From assembly GCF_025562755.1 (NCBI RefSeq), contig NZ_CP103300.1, positions 1,302,001 to 1,366,000 on the forward strand: a stretch of DNA of 64,000 nt, written 5' to 3'. The DNA comes from Endozoicomonas euniceicola (GTDB lineage: Bacteria; Pseudomonadota; Gammaproteobacteria; Pseudomonadales; Endozoicomonadaceae). The translations under genes and the position numbers were made by a program. This document shows positions 9,360-17,611 of the stretch, in pieces (positions within the stretch are counted from its first letter, which is position 1; each line of letters begins with the position of its first letter). The notes below the pieces were generated by a model. That model had not been told where the DNA came from and searched no databases. It saw only the letters and a program-made list of their open reading frames with translations.

Positions 9360-10820
9360 TCACCGAAGCGAGTGATACACCGAGCAATACGCATCAGCCG
9401 CCTGTTCCCAGGTAAAGCGCTTGCTCATGGCATTATCCTGTAACCGGGTGAACAGCTCATGCTGGTAATAAACATCCAGGGACGTTTGTAGACAGTCAAA
9501 GAGTTCCTGTGGATCAGTACTGTTGAACACAAAACCGGTTCCCTTGTCGTTGTGTTCAGCAAACCCAGCCACCGTATCACTCAGTCCCCCTACGCGTCTG
9601 ACAATCGGCAGGGTGCCGTATTTAAGGCTGTAAATCTGGTTCAGGCCACATGGCTCAAACAGAGATGGCATAAGAAAGAAATCAGAGCCAGCCTCAATCC
9701 AGTGTGCGAGCTGATTCTCAAACCCATTATAAAAACGACATTTGTCTGGAAATGCCTGAGCCAGTTCTTCCAGGGCAGCTGCCGTATGCGGTTCGCCAGA
9801 ACCCAGCAGGACCAACTGCACATCATTGTGCAGAAATCGCCACAGGGCTGGAATCAGGTAATCAAAACCTTTCTGCCCCGCCAGACGGCTGACCAGTCCG
9901 TAAACCGGCTTATGGTGATCCACCGGCAAACCCATACGGTGTTGCAGTGCCGTTTTACATTCTTTCTTACCGGCACGGTCAGCCCGGGAGAAACGTGCCG
10001 GAATCAGCGTATCGGTTTCAGGACTCCACTGTGTGTAATCGCAGCCATTCAAAATACCGGACAAATCCGTTTCCCGGCGTTTGAAGCTGTCCATCAGGCC
10101 GTGAGAGCCCAGAGGTGTCAACAGCTCCCTGGCATACTGAGGGCTGACCGTATTAATCTTGTCCGCAAAGGCAATACCGCCTTTGAGAATATTGATCATG
10201 CCAAAGTCTTCAAAACAGGCCGGATTGAAGTAGCGCCAGGCAATACCCAGACTGTCGATTTGGGACACATCGGTTTTCTGCTGATAAGCCGCATTGTGAA
10301 TCGTCAGCAGTGACCGGGTATCGGCAAAGAAAGGATTGCTGCACTCATCCACTCTCAGGTAGTAAGGCAACAACGCCGCCTGCCAGTCATGGCAATGGAC
10401 GACATCCGGCTTAAAATCAAGGATACGGCAGGTTTCCAGAACCGCCTTGCTGAAAAAAGCAAAACGACGACTGTTGTCGTGATAACCCTGACCGCCTTCG
10501 CCGTAGATACCACCACGGTCAAAGAATTCATCGTACTCAACAAAGTACACGTCAGTGCCACGAAACTGACCATGGCGAATCCCGAACCACAGGGTTTCAC
10601 CATGATTCATACGTACACAACCGCCTGCGATGGACACGGTTTCCACCTTGCTCAGCGCAGCTCGATAAGCAGGCATGATCACCTTAACCCGGTGGCCAGC
10701 CGCTTCCATTACGGGTGCCAGGGCGCCAGCCGCATCGGCCAGCCCCCCGGTTTTAACGATTCCGTCGAATTCAGACACTGCAAAAACGACGTTGAGATTA
10801 GAGTACAGGTCAGAAGCCAA
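9360..10820 (-). CDS. glgA: glycogen synthase GlgA
   Basis: GT5 ADP-glucose-dependent glycogen synthase, extending alpha-1,4 chains. Seen: the KTGGLADAAGAL ADP-glucose loop near the N-terminus, a Rossmann C-half with SRLAGQKGFDYL, and EPCGLNQIYSLKYGTLPIVRRVGGLSDTV near the C-terminus. The frame also has an ATG at 10847 (495 residues), but the better start is TTG at 10820 (486 residues): AAGGAG lies 8 bases upstream, inside the last codons of glgC, and the protein then begins like the family. The two genes overlap by 11 bases, which points to translational coupling with glgC. Confidence 0.93.
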   Translation of the reverse strand: MASDLYSNLNVVFAVSEFDGIVKTGGLADAAGALAPVMEAAGHRVKVIMPAYRAALSKVETVSIAGGCVRMNHGETLWFGIRHGQFRGTDVYFVEYDEFFDRGGIYGEGGQGYHDNSRRFAFFSKAVLETCRILDFKPDVVHCHDWQAALLPYYLRVDECSNPFFADTRSLLTIHNAAYQQKTDVSQIDSLGIAWRYFNPACFEDFGMINILKGGIAFADKINTVSPQYARELLTPLGSHGLMDSFKRRETDLSGILNGCDYTQWSPETDTLIPARFSRADRAGKKECKTALQHRMGLPVDHHKPVYGLVSRLAGQKGFDYLIPALWRFLHNDVQLVLLGSGEPHTAAALEELAQAFPDKCRFYNGFENQLAHWIEAGSDFFLMPSLFEPCGLNQIYSLKYGTLPIVRRVGGLSDTVAGFAEHNDKGTGFVFNSTDPQELFDCLQTSLDVYYQHELFTRLQDNAMSKRFTWEQAADAYCSVYHSLR

Positions 10821-12033
10821 CCTTGGTTCTCCTTGGAATAACAACAATACCGCTCTCTGTTACCTTGAACCGTTTACGGTCTTCCTCAAGATTCACACCA
10901 ATTTTCGTGCCGGGAGCAATCTCAACACGCTTATCGATGATCGCCTTGCGGATTTCACAGCCTTCGCCAATCTTGACGTTCGGCAGGATCACAGAATCCG
11001 ATACATGGGTCTGTTTACCAATCTCAACGTTATAGCCGACAACGGAACGATCCATAAATACATCGTTGAAGATACAGCCAGTGCCGATCATGGACTCGTT
11101 AATCTGCCCTTCCCGGGATTCACGATTATAAGCAATCAGTGCTGGCGGGAATGGTGGCACATAAGTATTGATTGGCCATTTGAGGTTGTGCAGGTCAATC
11201 GGTGGATTAGCAGACAGCAAATCCATATTGGCCTCCCAGTAAGCGTCCAGCGTACCCACATCACGCCAGTAACCGCTCTTGTCACTACCCGGCACTTTAT
11301 TCTCACCGAAGTTATAAACCATCACTTTCTCTTTCGGGAACAGCTTTGGAATAATGTCTTTACCAAAATCATGGCGGGACTCTTCATCAAGGTGGTCTTC
11401 ACGCAGAACACGCTCCAGACATTCACGCTTAAAGATGTAGTTACCCATGGAAGCCAGAACGTACTTCGGATTGCCCGGAATGGTTTTGGGGTTTTCCTTT
11501 GGCTTCTCTTCAAAACCGATCATACGACCAGTTTCGTCAACTTCGATGATGCCGAAGTGGTAAGCGTCTTCCACCGGAACCGGAATCGCTGCAACGGTCA
11601 GGGCTGCTTCGGACTTTTCATGCAGGTTGACCATCTTGCGCACATCCATAGTGTAGATATGATCGCCACCAAAGATCACGACCTGGTCCGGGTCCTGGGA
11701 CTCTATCAGATGCAGGTTCTGAAAAATGGCGTCCGCAGTGCCCTGATACCACTCCTGACCTGTCCACATCTGGGCTGGCAGGGTATCAATAAACTTGTCA
11801 GACAGACCCGCAATTCTCCAGCAGCGCTGGAGATGTTTATTTAGCGAATGAGACTTGAACTGGGTCAGTACATAGATTTTGTGCAGGTCAGAGTTAACAA
11901 AGTTACTCAGCACAAAGTCAATAATACGATACTGACCACCAAAAGGTACGGCTGGCTTGGCACGGTCCCCAGTCAATGGTGATAAACGGGAACCTTCCCC
12001 CCCGGCAAGAATCATAGAAAGAATTGAAGACAC
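10810..12033 (-). CDS. glgC: glucose-1-phosphate adenylyltransferase GlgC
   Basis: A 407-residue ADP-glucose pyrophosphorylase that makes ADP-glucose from ATP and glucose-1-P, usually the allosterically controlled step. Seen: the nucleotidyltransferase loop LAGGEGSRLSPLT with RAKPAVPFGG (about 10-33), WYQGTADAIFQN, FGGDHIYTMD, GFEEKP and GYWRDVGTLDAYWEANMD, followed by a left-handed beta-helix tail with VILPNVKIGEGCEI. Starts at GTG with GGGAG about 12 bases upstream. Its 3' end overlaps the glgA start. It lies about 200 bases after pgm in the same direction. Confidence 0.95.
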   Translation of the reverse strand: MSSILSMILAGGEGSRLSPLTGDRAKPAVPFGGQYRIIDFVLSNFVNSDLHKIYVLTQFKSHSLNKHLQRCWRIAGLSDKFIDTLPAQMWTGQEWYQGTADAIFQNLHLIESQDPDQVVIFGGDHIYTMDVRKMVNLHEKSEAALTVAAIPVPVEDAYHFGIIEVDETGRMIGFEEKPKENPKTIPGNPKYVLASMGNYIFKRECLERVLREDHLDEESRHDFGKDIIPKLFPKEKVMVYNFGENKVPGSDKSGYWRDVGTLDAYWEANMDLLSANPPIDLHNLKWPINTYVPPFPPALIAYNRESREGQINESMIGTGCIFNDVFMDRSVVGYNVEIGKQTHVSDSVILPNVKIGEGCEIRKAIIDKRVEIAPGTKIGVNLEEDRKRFKVTESGIVVIPRRTKVGF

Positions 12034-12148
12034 TAAACTTTACTCCCTGATAGCTAAAATACTTCATTTATCGTGCCGTCTTCCTTAACGCCTTTGTCGA
12101 TCACCTGTTATTGCTCAGATGTTGTTACTCCAACAAAGCTCCACTTTT

Positions 12149-12204
12149 CCCCGCTGAGTTGACACAAAGCGGGGACGTAGCTGGAAATAAAACCTTCCGG
12201 CTAC
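12149..12204 (-). other. two adjacent stem-loops between pgm and glgC
   Basis: Two hairpins follow each other: arms CCCCGCT/AGCGGGG (12149-12155 and 12168-12174) and imperfect 10-bp arms (12177-12186 and 12195-12204). On the minus strand they lie 35-90 bases past the pgm stop. There is no clean T-run, so they could be mRNA-stabilising or attenuating rather than a full terminator, and glgC may be read through from pgm. Confidence 0.5.
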
Positions 12205-12238
12205 TTTATTATTCAATTATCGAATTCTGATTGGTTTT

Positions 12239-13885
12239 TTATTGTTCAGCGTTCCTGAAAACCTCAGATACCATGGCCTGAGCTTCTTCCTGAATCTGCT
12301 TCAGATGCTCTTTGCCCCTGAAGCTTTCCGTGTAAATTTTATAAACGGCTTCAGTTCCGGAAGGACGGGCAGCAAACCAGCCATTAGCCGTTTCCACTTT
12401 AAGCCCGCCGATAGCGGCTCCGTTTCCTGAGGCATGGGTGATTTTGGCCGTGATGGGGTCACCTGCAAGGGTTTCCGCCTTAACCTTATCCGGACTCAAA
12501 CCCGACAGAATTTTTTTCTGCTCATTGTCTGCCGGTGCCTGCAAACGTTCGTAAACCGGAGAACCGTACCGTTCAGTGAGCTCGTCGTATAACTCACCCG
12601 GATTTTTACCCGTGACCGCTGTAATTTCAGCGGCTAACAAAGCCAGAATAAAGCCATCTTTATCTGTACACCAGGTCGTACCGTCACGACGCAGGAATGC
12701 AGCTCCGGCACTTTCTTCACCACCAAAGGCCAGATCGCCGGAGTTCAAACCGTCCACGAACCATTTGAATCCAACCGGCACTTCACAGACTTCACGCTCC
12801 AGACCTTCAGCGACACGGCCAATAATACTGCTGGACACCAGTGTCTTACCAATACGGGCGGACTTCGACCAACCTTCACGATGGCGATACAGATAATCAA
12901 TGGCAACCGCAAGGTAATGGTTTGGATTCAGCAGACCATGGGTTTTCGTCACAATGCCATGTCGGTCAAAGTCAGGATCGTTACCGAAAGCGATGTCGAA
13001 ACGATCTTTCATGTTGATCAGGCCCGCCATGGAACAGGCAGAGGAGCAATCCATACGAATCTTGCCGTCTTTATCAACATGCATGAAAGAGAATGTCGGG
13101 TCGACTTTGCGGCTGACCAGCTCAATGTCCAGGCCATAACGCTTAGCAATAGGCTCCCAGAAATACAGGCCGGAACCACCCAGCGGGTCTACGCCAATTT
13201 TCAGACCGGCTTTGCGGATCGCTTCCATATCGACGACATTTTCCAGATCGTCAACATAAGACGTGACGTAGTCGTATTCGGTCACATAATCCGATGCCAG
13301 AGCGTCAGCAAACGTCAGACGTTGAACACCTTTCAGACCTCGGGCAATCAACTCATTGGCACGATCCTGCACCCAGTTGGTTATCTCTGTACCAGCTGGG
13401 CCACCGTGTGGAGGGTTATATTTGAAACCTCCGTCTTCTGGTGGATTATGCGACGGAGTGATAACAACACCATCAGCCTGCAATTCATTATTGTCTCTGT
13501 TGAAGCTGACAATGGCATGGGAGATAACCGGGGTCGGAGTGTAACTGCGACCCTCATGAATGCGAACATCCACCTGGTTGGCGGCAAACACTTCCACAGC
13601 ACTGATCAATGCGGGCTCCGACAGGGCGTGGGTGTCCATGCCAACAAACATTGGACCGGTAATACCCTGATTACTGCGATATTCGCAAATCGCCTGACTG
13701 ACAGCCAGAATATGCGCTTCATTGAACGTCGCCTGGGAGGATGTTCCACGATGACCAGAGGTTCCGAATTGCACGCGCTGGGCTGAAATCGCTGGATCAG
13801 GGCTGATGGTGTAATAGTCACTGACCAGTCTTGGAATGTTGGCCAGAATATCGTCTGTAGCAATTTTGCCTGCTAGCGGATGCAT
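12239..13885 (-). CDS. pgm: phosphoglucomutase (alpha-D-glucose phosphate-specific) Pgm
   Basis: A 548-residue enzyme, close to E. coli Pgm (546), interconverting glucose-1-P and glucose-6-P. Seen: substrate entry RVQFGTSGHRG, the phosphoserine loop VITPSHNPPEDGGFKYNPP, the Mg site GNDPDFDRHGIV, the sugar loop GGEESAGAAFLRRDG and the phosphate loop AARPSGTEAVYKIY near the end. The ATG at 13885 is preferred over an upstream in-frame start at 13933 because it has AAGGAAC upstream and matches the family N-terminus. It feeds glgC directly downstream; the IS605-type element begins about 200 bases upstream. Confidence 0.95.
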   Translation of the reverse strand: MHPLAGKIATDDILANIPRLVSDYYTISPDPAISAQRVQFGTSGHRGTSSQATFNEAHILAVSQAICEYRSNQGITGPMFVGMDTHALSEPALISAVEVFAANQVDVRIHEGRSYTPTPVISHAIVSFNRDNNELQADGVVITPSHNPPEDGGFKYNPPHGGPAGTEITNWVQDRANELIARGLKGVQRLTFADALASDYVTEYDYVTSYVDDLENVVDMEAIRKAGLKIGVDPLGGSGLYFWEPIAKRYGLDIELVSRKVDPTFSFMHVDKDGKIRMDCSSACSMAGLINMKDRFDIAFGNDPDFDRHGIVTKTHGLLNPNHYLAVAIDYLYRHREGWSKSARIGKTLVSSSIIGRVAEGLEREVCEVPVGFKWFVDGLNSGDLAFGGEESAGAAFLRRDGTTWCTDKDGFILALLAAEITAVTGKNPGELYDELTERYGSPVYERLQAPADNEQKKILSGLSPDKVKAETLAGDPITAKITHASGNGAAIGGLKVETANGWFAARPSGTEAVYKIYTESFRGKEHLKQIQEEAQAMVSEVFRNAEQ

Positions 13886-14135
13886 GAGAGGTTCCTTATT
13901 GATAATCAATAAAAATGACAGCCAGCGGTGCATTCATAGAGGTGTCATTAACCACCTTAAATACACGACAAATCACAACACAGGAAAACCTGCATTGTGC
14001 TTTATCGTATTCACCAACGGTTATTGCTTTTTATTATAAGTGATCCCACCTAGGCAGTTCCAGCTTTATTAAATAATTTCAATGACTTATCGAAAGTGAC
14101 TGTTCCCCACCCTATCGGGTGAGGCTTCTGATTTC

Positions 14136-15308
14136 TTAGGCAGCAACCGACAGTCTGCCGGATTTACGCAAGCCTCCATCAGCAGAAACGGACAGTCCTT
14201 CCGCCTTTAATTTCAATATGCCTTGCTTCTTGATATTGCGAGCTGCATTAATATCCCGGTCATGGATAGCACCACAGCTACACTCCCATGATCGGATTCT
14301 CAATGGCATTTTTTCCTGTTTCAAATCGCAGACTGAGCAAGTTTTAGAGGATGCAAACCACTGGTCTATCTTCACCAGATGTTTACCTTCCTGCTTTGCC
14401 TTGTATTCGAGTTTGGTTATCAGTGAGTGCCAGCCAGCATCAGCAATAGAACGTGCAAGACGCTTGTTCTTGAGCATGTTTTTAACTTTCAGTGTCTCCA
14501 CAATTACCGCTTGGTTTTCGTCGATGAGTTGTTTTGATAGCTTATGCTGAAAATCATTACGGGCAAAGGCTACACGCTCATGCGCCTTTGCCACCAATAA
14601 ACGGGCTTTGTGCCTACCTTTTGAGCCTTTCTTGCAGCGAGATAGAGCCTGTTGTTTTCTTTTCAGGTTACGTTGTGCTTTTTTCAGAAAGCGAGGATTG
14701 CCAGTCTTATGGCCGGTACTGGTGATAGCCAGATCAGTAATCCCCATATCAACACCGACAACCTGATTAGCTTCAAGATTATCAATCTGTTTTGGTTGTT
14801 CCTGGGTATCATCAGCCAATATGGAGGCAAAATACTTGCCGGTTAGCGTTCTGCTCAGGGTGATAGACTTCACCTTACCCACTATTTCACGATGCACTTT
14901 AGCCCTTATGGGCTTGCACTTGGGGATTTTTATCCAGTTATCGCCCACAGAGACAGACGTACAATGGTAGCTACTTTGCTTGCCATGCTTTTTCTTGAAG
15001 CGAGGAAATCTTGCCTGCAATTTGGGATTGAAAAAGTTTTGAAAGGCCGTATCCAGATTGATAGTGGCCTGTTGCAGTGCAATAGAGTCAGCGTTTTTCA
15101 GCCATGAGTACTTTCGGCTTTTCTTGGCTTTTGCCAGCAAGGGCTTCAGGTGTTTTTTGGGAGAAAGGCTCTGCCCACGAACCTTGTAATAATGAACCTT
15201 AATAGCCAGGGCCTTGTTCCATACGAACCGCACAGCATCAAACTGACGGTCGAGAAATTCCGCCTGCTCTGATGTTGGATAGATTCGTACTTTGGTGGCT
15301 CTCAGCAT
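14136..15308 (-). CDS. tnpB: TnpB, RNA-guided endonuclease of an IS200/IS605 element
   Basis: A 390-residue OrfB/TnpB protein. Known role of the family: RuvC-type nuclease guided by an omega RNA made from the element's right end, which favours retention of the element. Seen: N-terminal HTH-like region (ATKVRIYPTSEQ ... FDAVRFVWNKAL), RuvC-I VGVDMGITDLA (Asp), RuvC-II VIVETLKVKNML (Glu), a zinc ribbon CSVC ... CSCG and RuvC-III HDRDINAARNI (Asp). All three catalytic acids and four zinc cysteines are present, so the nuclease looks intact. An omega RNA would be read on the minus strand across the gene end to about 14105. Confidence 0.92.
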   Translation of the reverse strand: MLRATKVRIYPTSEQAEFLDRQFDAVRFVWNKALAIKVHYYKVRGQSLSPKKHLKPLLAKAKKSRKYSWLKNADSIALQQATINLDTAFQNFFNPKLQARFPRFKKKHGKQSSYHCTSVSVGDNWIKIPKCKPIRAKVHREIVGKVKSITLSRTLTGKYFASILADDTQEQPKQIDNLEANQVVGVDMGITDLAITSTGHKTGNPRFLKKAQRNLKRKQQALSRCKKGSKGRHKARLLVAKAHERVAFARNDFQHKLSKQLIDENQAVIVETLKVKNMLKNKRLARSIADAGWHSLITKLEYKAKQEGKHLVKIDQWFASSKTCSVCDLKQEKMPLRIRSWECSCGAIHDRDINAARNIKKQGILKLKAEGLSVSADGGLRKSGRLSVAA

Positions 15309-15373
15309 GGAACGTTATTTTAGTGCTCATTAATATAAACTTCATATTACAGGTATTTGAAAGAGGTTTTCAA

Positions 15374-15413
15374 GTGAGCGCACACAATAAAGATTTACTT
15401 AAAGGGTATCTTC
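15374..15413 (+). pseudogene. tnpA: 5' fragment of tnpA, cut off by the nested IS
   Basis: GTG at 15374 with AGAGG 8 bases upstream opens a frame that reads 11 codons and into the twelfth (ending KDLLKGY) before the IS1634-type left end at 15414. Removing the nested element and one 6-bp copy joins it in frame to LRKRHSVTKL of the tnpA remainder, giving about 142 residues, the usual TnpA length. It diverges from tnpB with about 65 bases between starts, as in IS605. Confidence 0.8.
15408..15413. repeat. target-site duplication ATCTTC, left copy
   Basis: ATCTTC directly abuts the left inverted repeat of the nested element and recurs directly after its right inverted repeat at 17147-17152. A 6-bp duplication fits the IS1634 group. 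Confidence 0.9.
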
Positions 15414-17146
15414 CCGTCATTCAGCACCTATATCAGGAATAAATCTCTTGGTACGATCGGCCAAGAATTGAAATGATGGTTAATTGCCTCTCCTGCAAGC
15501 CAACGACATGTTTTTCATGACCATCGACTAATAAAACATTAATTCCCTGAAAGCAAAAAAATACCCAGCGTGCAGTCGGATTCTGATAGGGCTTTCGCTT
15601 CATATCCGGAAAGAACCTACTCTGACGCTTTAATTCATGCCTGATTCGATGCTGTATCGCTGCGTAGACTAACAGACAAAGCGTCATCACCATAAGCAAC
15701 GCTTCTATACGTTCCGGCTTCTTTAAAAACAGCGAGGAGACCAGAAATTCAGGGCTTTTCAGAAACCGAAATCCACGCTCCACCGACTGCTGTGATTTAT
15801 AAGTGCTCAACACTTCTGCTGAACTTAGCTGGCTCTTGTCCAGATTGTTTGTTGCCAACACAAAGCACCCCAGAGAGGCCTCTGCTACTTCACGACAGTC
15901 AACAGATACCCAAGGATGACCGCTGACATAATACTCCACGCTATCTGGTTTGCTGTCTTTCTCCGGACGTCCCGCTTTGGTATAGCATGGTTTTGTCGTA
16001 ATTACAGGTTCTGCCTGACAATAATTGCTTTTTGATTGCCACTCATTGAACGCACGCAATGCGTCCGTTTCACACTTGAACGGTTTCTTCGCCAGCTTGC
16101 TGGTCAGTGCTTCCGCTTCTTTTTCTGACTTTTTCAACAGTTTTTTGAGCAGTGTTTTCTGTTCGCTTTTCCGAGCCTGTTCACTGCGAATCAGAACCCA
16201 CCGTTGAGATACATCCGCATAGTCGGACAGTACTTCGCAGCTCTCATAACCTTCGGCACCTTCAACCGGTGTCATCGCACGAGAAGCGACACTGTCCACA
16301 AGCTCTCTTGCGGCTTTTATTTTAGCCGGAACCCGGGTGATAAACTGTTGCTCTTGCTGATGTAATATACGTACATTGTCTGTTGTGTAAAGTGCAGCAT
16401 CGCCGATCAGGTAACGATTATTCAGCGCCTCTTTGTAGCATTTCAAATGCTTGCTGATGACTTTTTTAAAATTAGTGTTGTCGTTTATATTGCCACTGGA
16501 TGCGGCCATGAATACGGGAATACCCGCCTGATTTTCAGTCATTAGGAGCAGTATCGCCTGATTTAATTCAGGTCGGTGATCTCTGCTGTATCCACGACAG
16601 ATTTTAATGCAGTTCAGGTCTTCTTCATCGACTTCAGACTCACTGTTATAACGACCGTCCACATGAAAGCTGGTTGAATCAAGATTCAGAGCATTACACG
16701 GCAGTTTCAATACATTAACGGCCTTGACAGCCAGTGATAAATAGACCTCACTTACACCCAGTTCAAAAATTTGATCCAAGGCTCTGCCGAGTACACTTTC
16801 GTTGATATGTTCCGGCTCTATACCCGGTCGAATAAGTTTATCCAGTGGCTTGTCGGCGTGAAACTCAGGGAACATGTGGAGTGTGCGAGCAGTGAAGCCC
16901 AGTCCGTTAAGCAGCATTGAGACAACGGTTTCTCCGAAGGAAATCTTTCTGGTTTCAGATTGGTTGGGAACCAGAGAATCCAGAAGGTTAGCGATCCCGA
17001 GCTCTTTGCACATACCGGCCACCAACCCAGTATGGTCGATGCGTTGAATGTGAAATTGATGAGGTTGCATGGCATATGCTCAGTCTGAAAATTTTTTACA
17101 TTTTAGATGGTTTTAGGAAATTCTCAGATTAAGTGCTGAATGACGG
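15414..17146 (-). mobile_element. IS1634-family (IS4 superfamily) insertion sequence, complete
   Basis: 1733 bp, bounded by 14-bp perfect inverted repeats CCGTCATTCAGCAC (15414-15427) and GTGCTGAATGACGG (17133-17146), with matching 6-bp duplications ATCTTC outside. It encodes one full-length transposase. Sharp ends and an intact gene suggest a fairly recent insertion into the tnpA of the surrounding IS605-type element. Confidence 0.92.
15433..17070 (-). CDS. IS1634-family transposase
   Basis: A 545-residue DDE transposase. Seen: an N-terminal DUF4277-like domain (FHIQRIDHTGLVAGMCKELG, about 6-25), first Asp in NLDSTSFHVDGRY (about 130), second Asp in YLIGDAALYTTDN (about 244), and the C-terminal YKSQQSVERGFRFLKSPEF with the catalytic Glu. 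A charged Lys/Glu-rich insertion follows the second Asp. Length and motifs are complete, so it is probably active. Its ATG lies 76 bases inside the element's right end. Confidence 0.92.
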   Translation of the reverse strand: MQPHQFHIQRIDHTGLVAGMCKELGIANLLDSLVPNQSETRKISFGETVVSMLLNGLGFTARTLHMFPEFHADKPLDKLIRPGIEPEHINESVLGRALDQIFELGVSEVYLSLAVKAVNVLKLPCNALNLDSTSFHVDGRYNSESEVDEEDLNCIKICRGYSRDHRPELNQAILLLMTENQAGIPVFMAASSGNINDNTNFKKVISKHLKCYKEALNNRYLIGDAALYTTDNVRILHQQEQQFITRVPAKIKAARELVDSVASRAMTPVEGAEGYESCEVLSDYADVSQRWVLIRSEQARKSEQKTLLKKLLKKSEKEAEALTSKLAKKPFKCETDALRAFNEWQSKSNYCQAEPVITTKPCYTKAGRPEKDSKPDSVEYYVSGHPWVSVDCREVAEASLGCFVLATNNLDKSQLSSAEVLSTYKSQQSVERGFRFLKSPEFLVSSLFLKKPERIEALLMVMTLCLLVYAAIQHRIRHELKRQSRFFPDMKRKPYQNPTARWVFFCFQGINVLLVDGHEKHVVGLQERQLTIISILGRSYQEIYS

Positions 17147-17541
17147 ATCTTCGCAAACGACATAGCGTTACCAAGCTGGTTATTCATTTGGTGTTCACGA
17201 CAAAGTACAGACGAAAGCTTTTTGATGGCTATATGATCAAGCAGTTACGGGAGTCGTTCGAGAGTGCATGTGAAAAACTGGAATGCCAGTTACTTGAAAT
17301 GGATGGCGAAAAAGATCACGTACACCTGTTGGTGACCTACCCACCAAAACTGGCTATCAGTGTCATGGTAAATAATCTCAAATCAACATCATCAAGACGG
17401 TTGCGAATGCTGAATACCCACCTTACTGCTCAGAGCAAAGCAGGCTTAATGTGGTCAAGGTCTTACTTTGCTTGCAGTGCTGGCGGTGCAACTATCGAGA
17501 CTCTGAAGGACTACGTTAATAGCCAGAGTACACCAGATTGA
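17140..17541 (+). pseudogene. tnpA: IS200/IS605 TnpA (Y1 HUH transposase), 5' end replaced by IS sequence
   Basis: 133 residues of a single-strand DNA transposase that cuts and joins hairpin ends. Seen: KHSV-like start RKRHSVTKLVIHLVF, the HUH motif DHVHLLVTY and the nucleophilic Tyr in ETLKDYVNSQ. The true start (GTG 15374) is separated from it by the nested element. The ATG used here (17140) is supplied by the terminal repeat of that element, where GTGCTGAATGACGG continues in frame into ATC TTC. So translation could still occur from a new start with weak ribosome binding; activity is uncertain. Confidence 0.85.
17147..17152. repeat. target-site duplication ATCTTC, right copy
   Basis: Right partner of the duplication at 15408-15413; its bases belong to the original tnpA codons for Tyr-Leu-Arg. 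Confidence 0.9.
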
Positions 17542-17611
17542 TGGCGGAAGGCTCTGCGCCTTCCCGTCTTATATCCCCGCCCGCATTGGGCGAGGGTTTA
17601 CAACGATTTTG

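Larger units (their letters stand above)
14105..17596. mobile_element. IS200/IS605-family element, interrupted by an IS1634-family element
   Basis: Divergent tnpB (minus) and tnpA (plus), bracketed by subterminal imperfect hairpins typical of this family: 14105-14124 beside the tnpB 3' end (right end) and 17575-17596 beyond the tnpA 3' end (left end), with another hairpin at 17546-17564. Exact ends are approximate because these elements make no target duplication. It lies between the pgm promoter side and the 3' end of glgX2, so it splits the glycogen cluster. tnpA is broken by the nested element at 15414-17146. Confidence 0.8.

Noticed and set aside
10675..11844. 389-codon plus-strand frame opposite glgA/glgC
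   Set aside because: It is the antisense of two well-supported genes, with no recognisable domain; long antisense frames are common in such codon usage.
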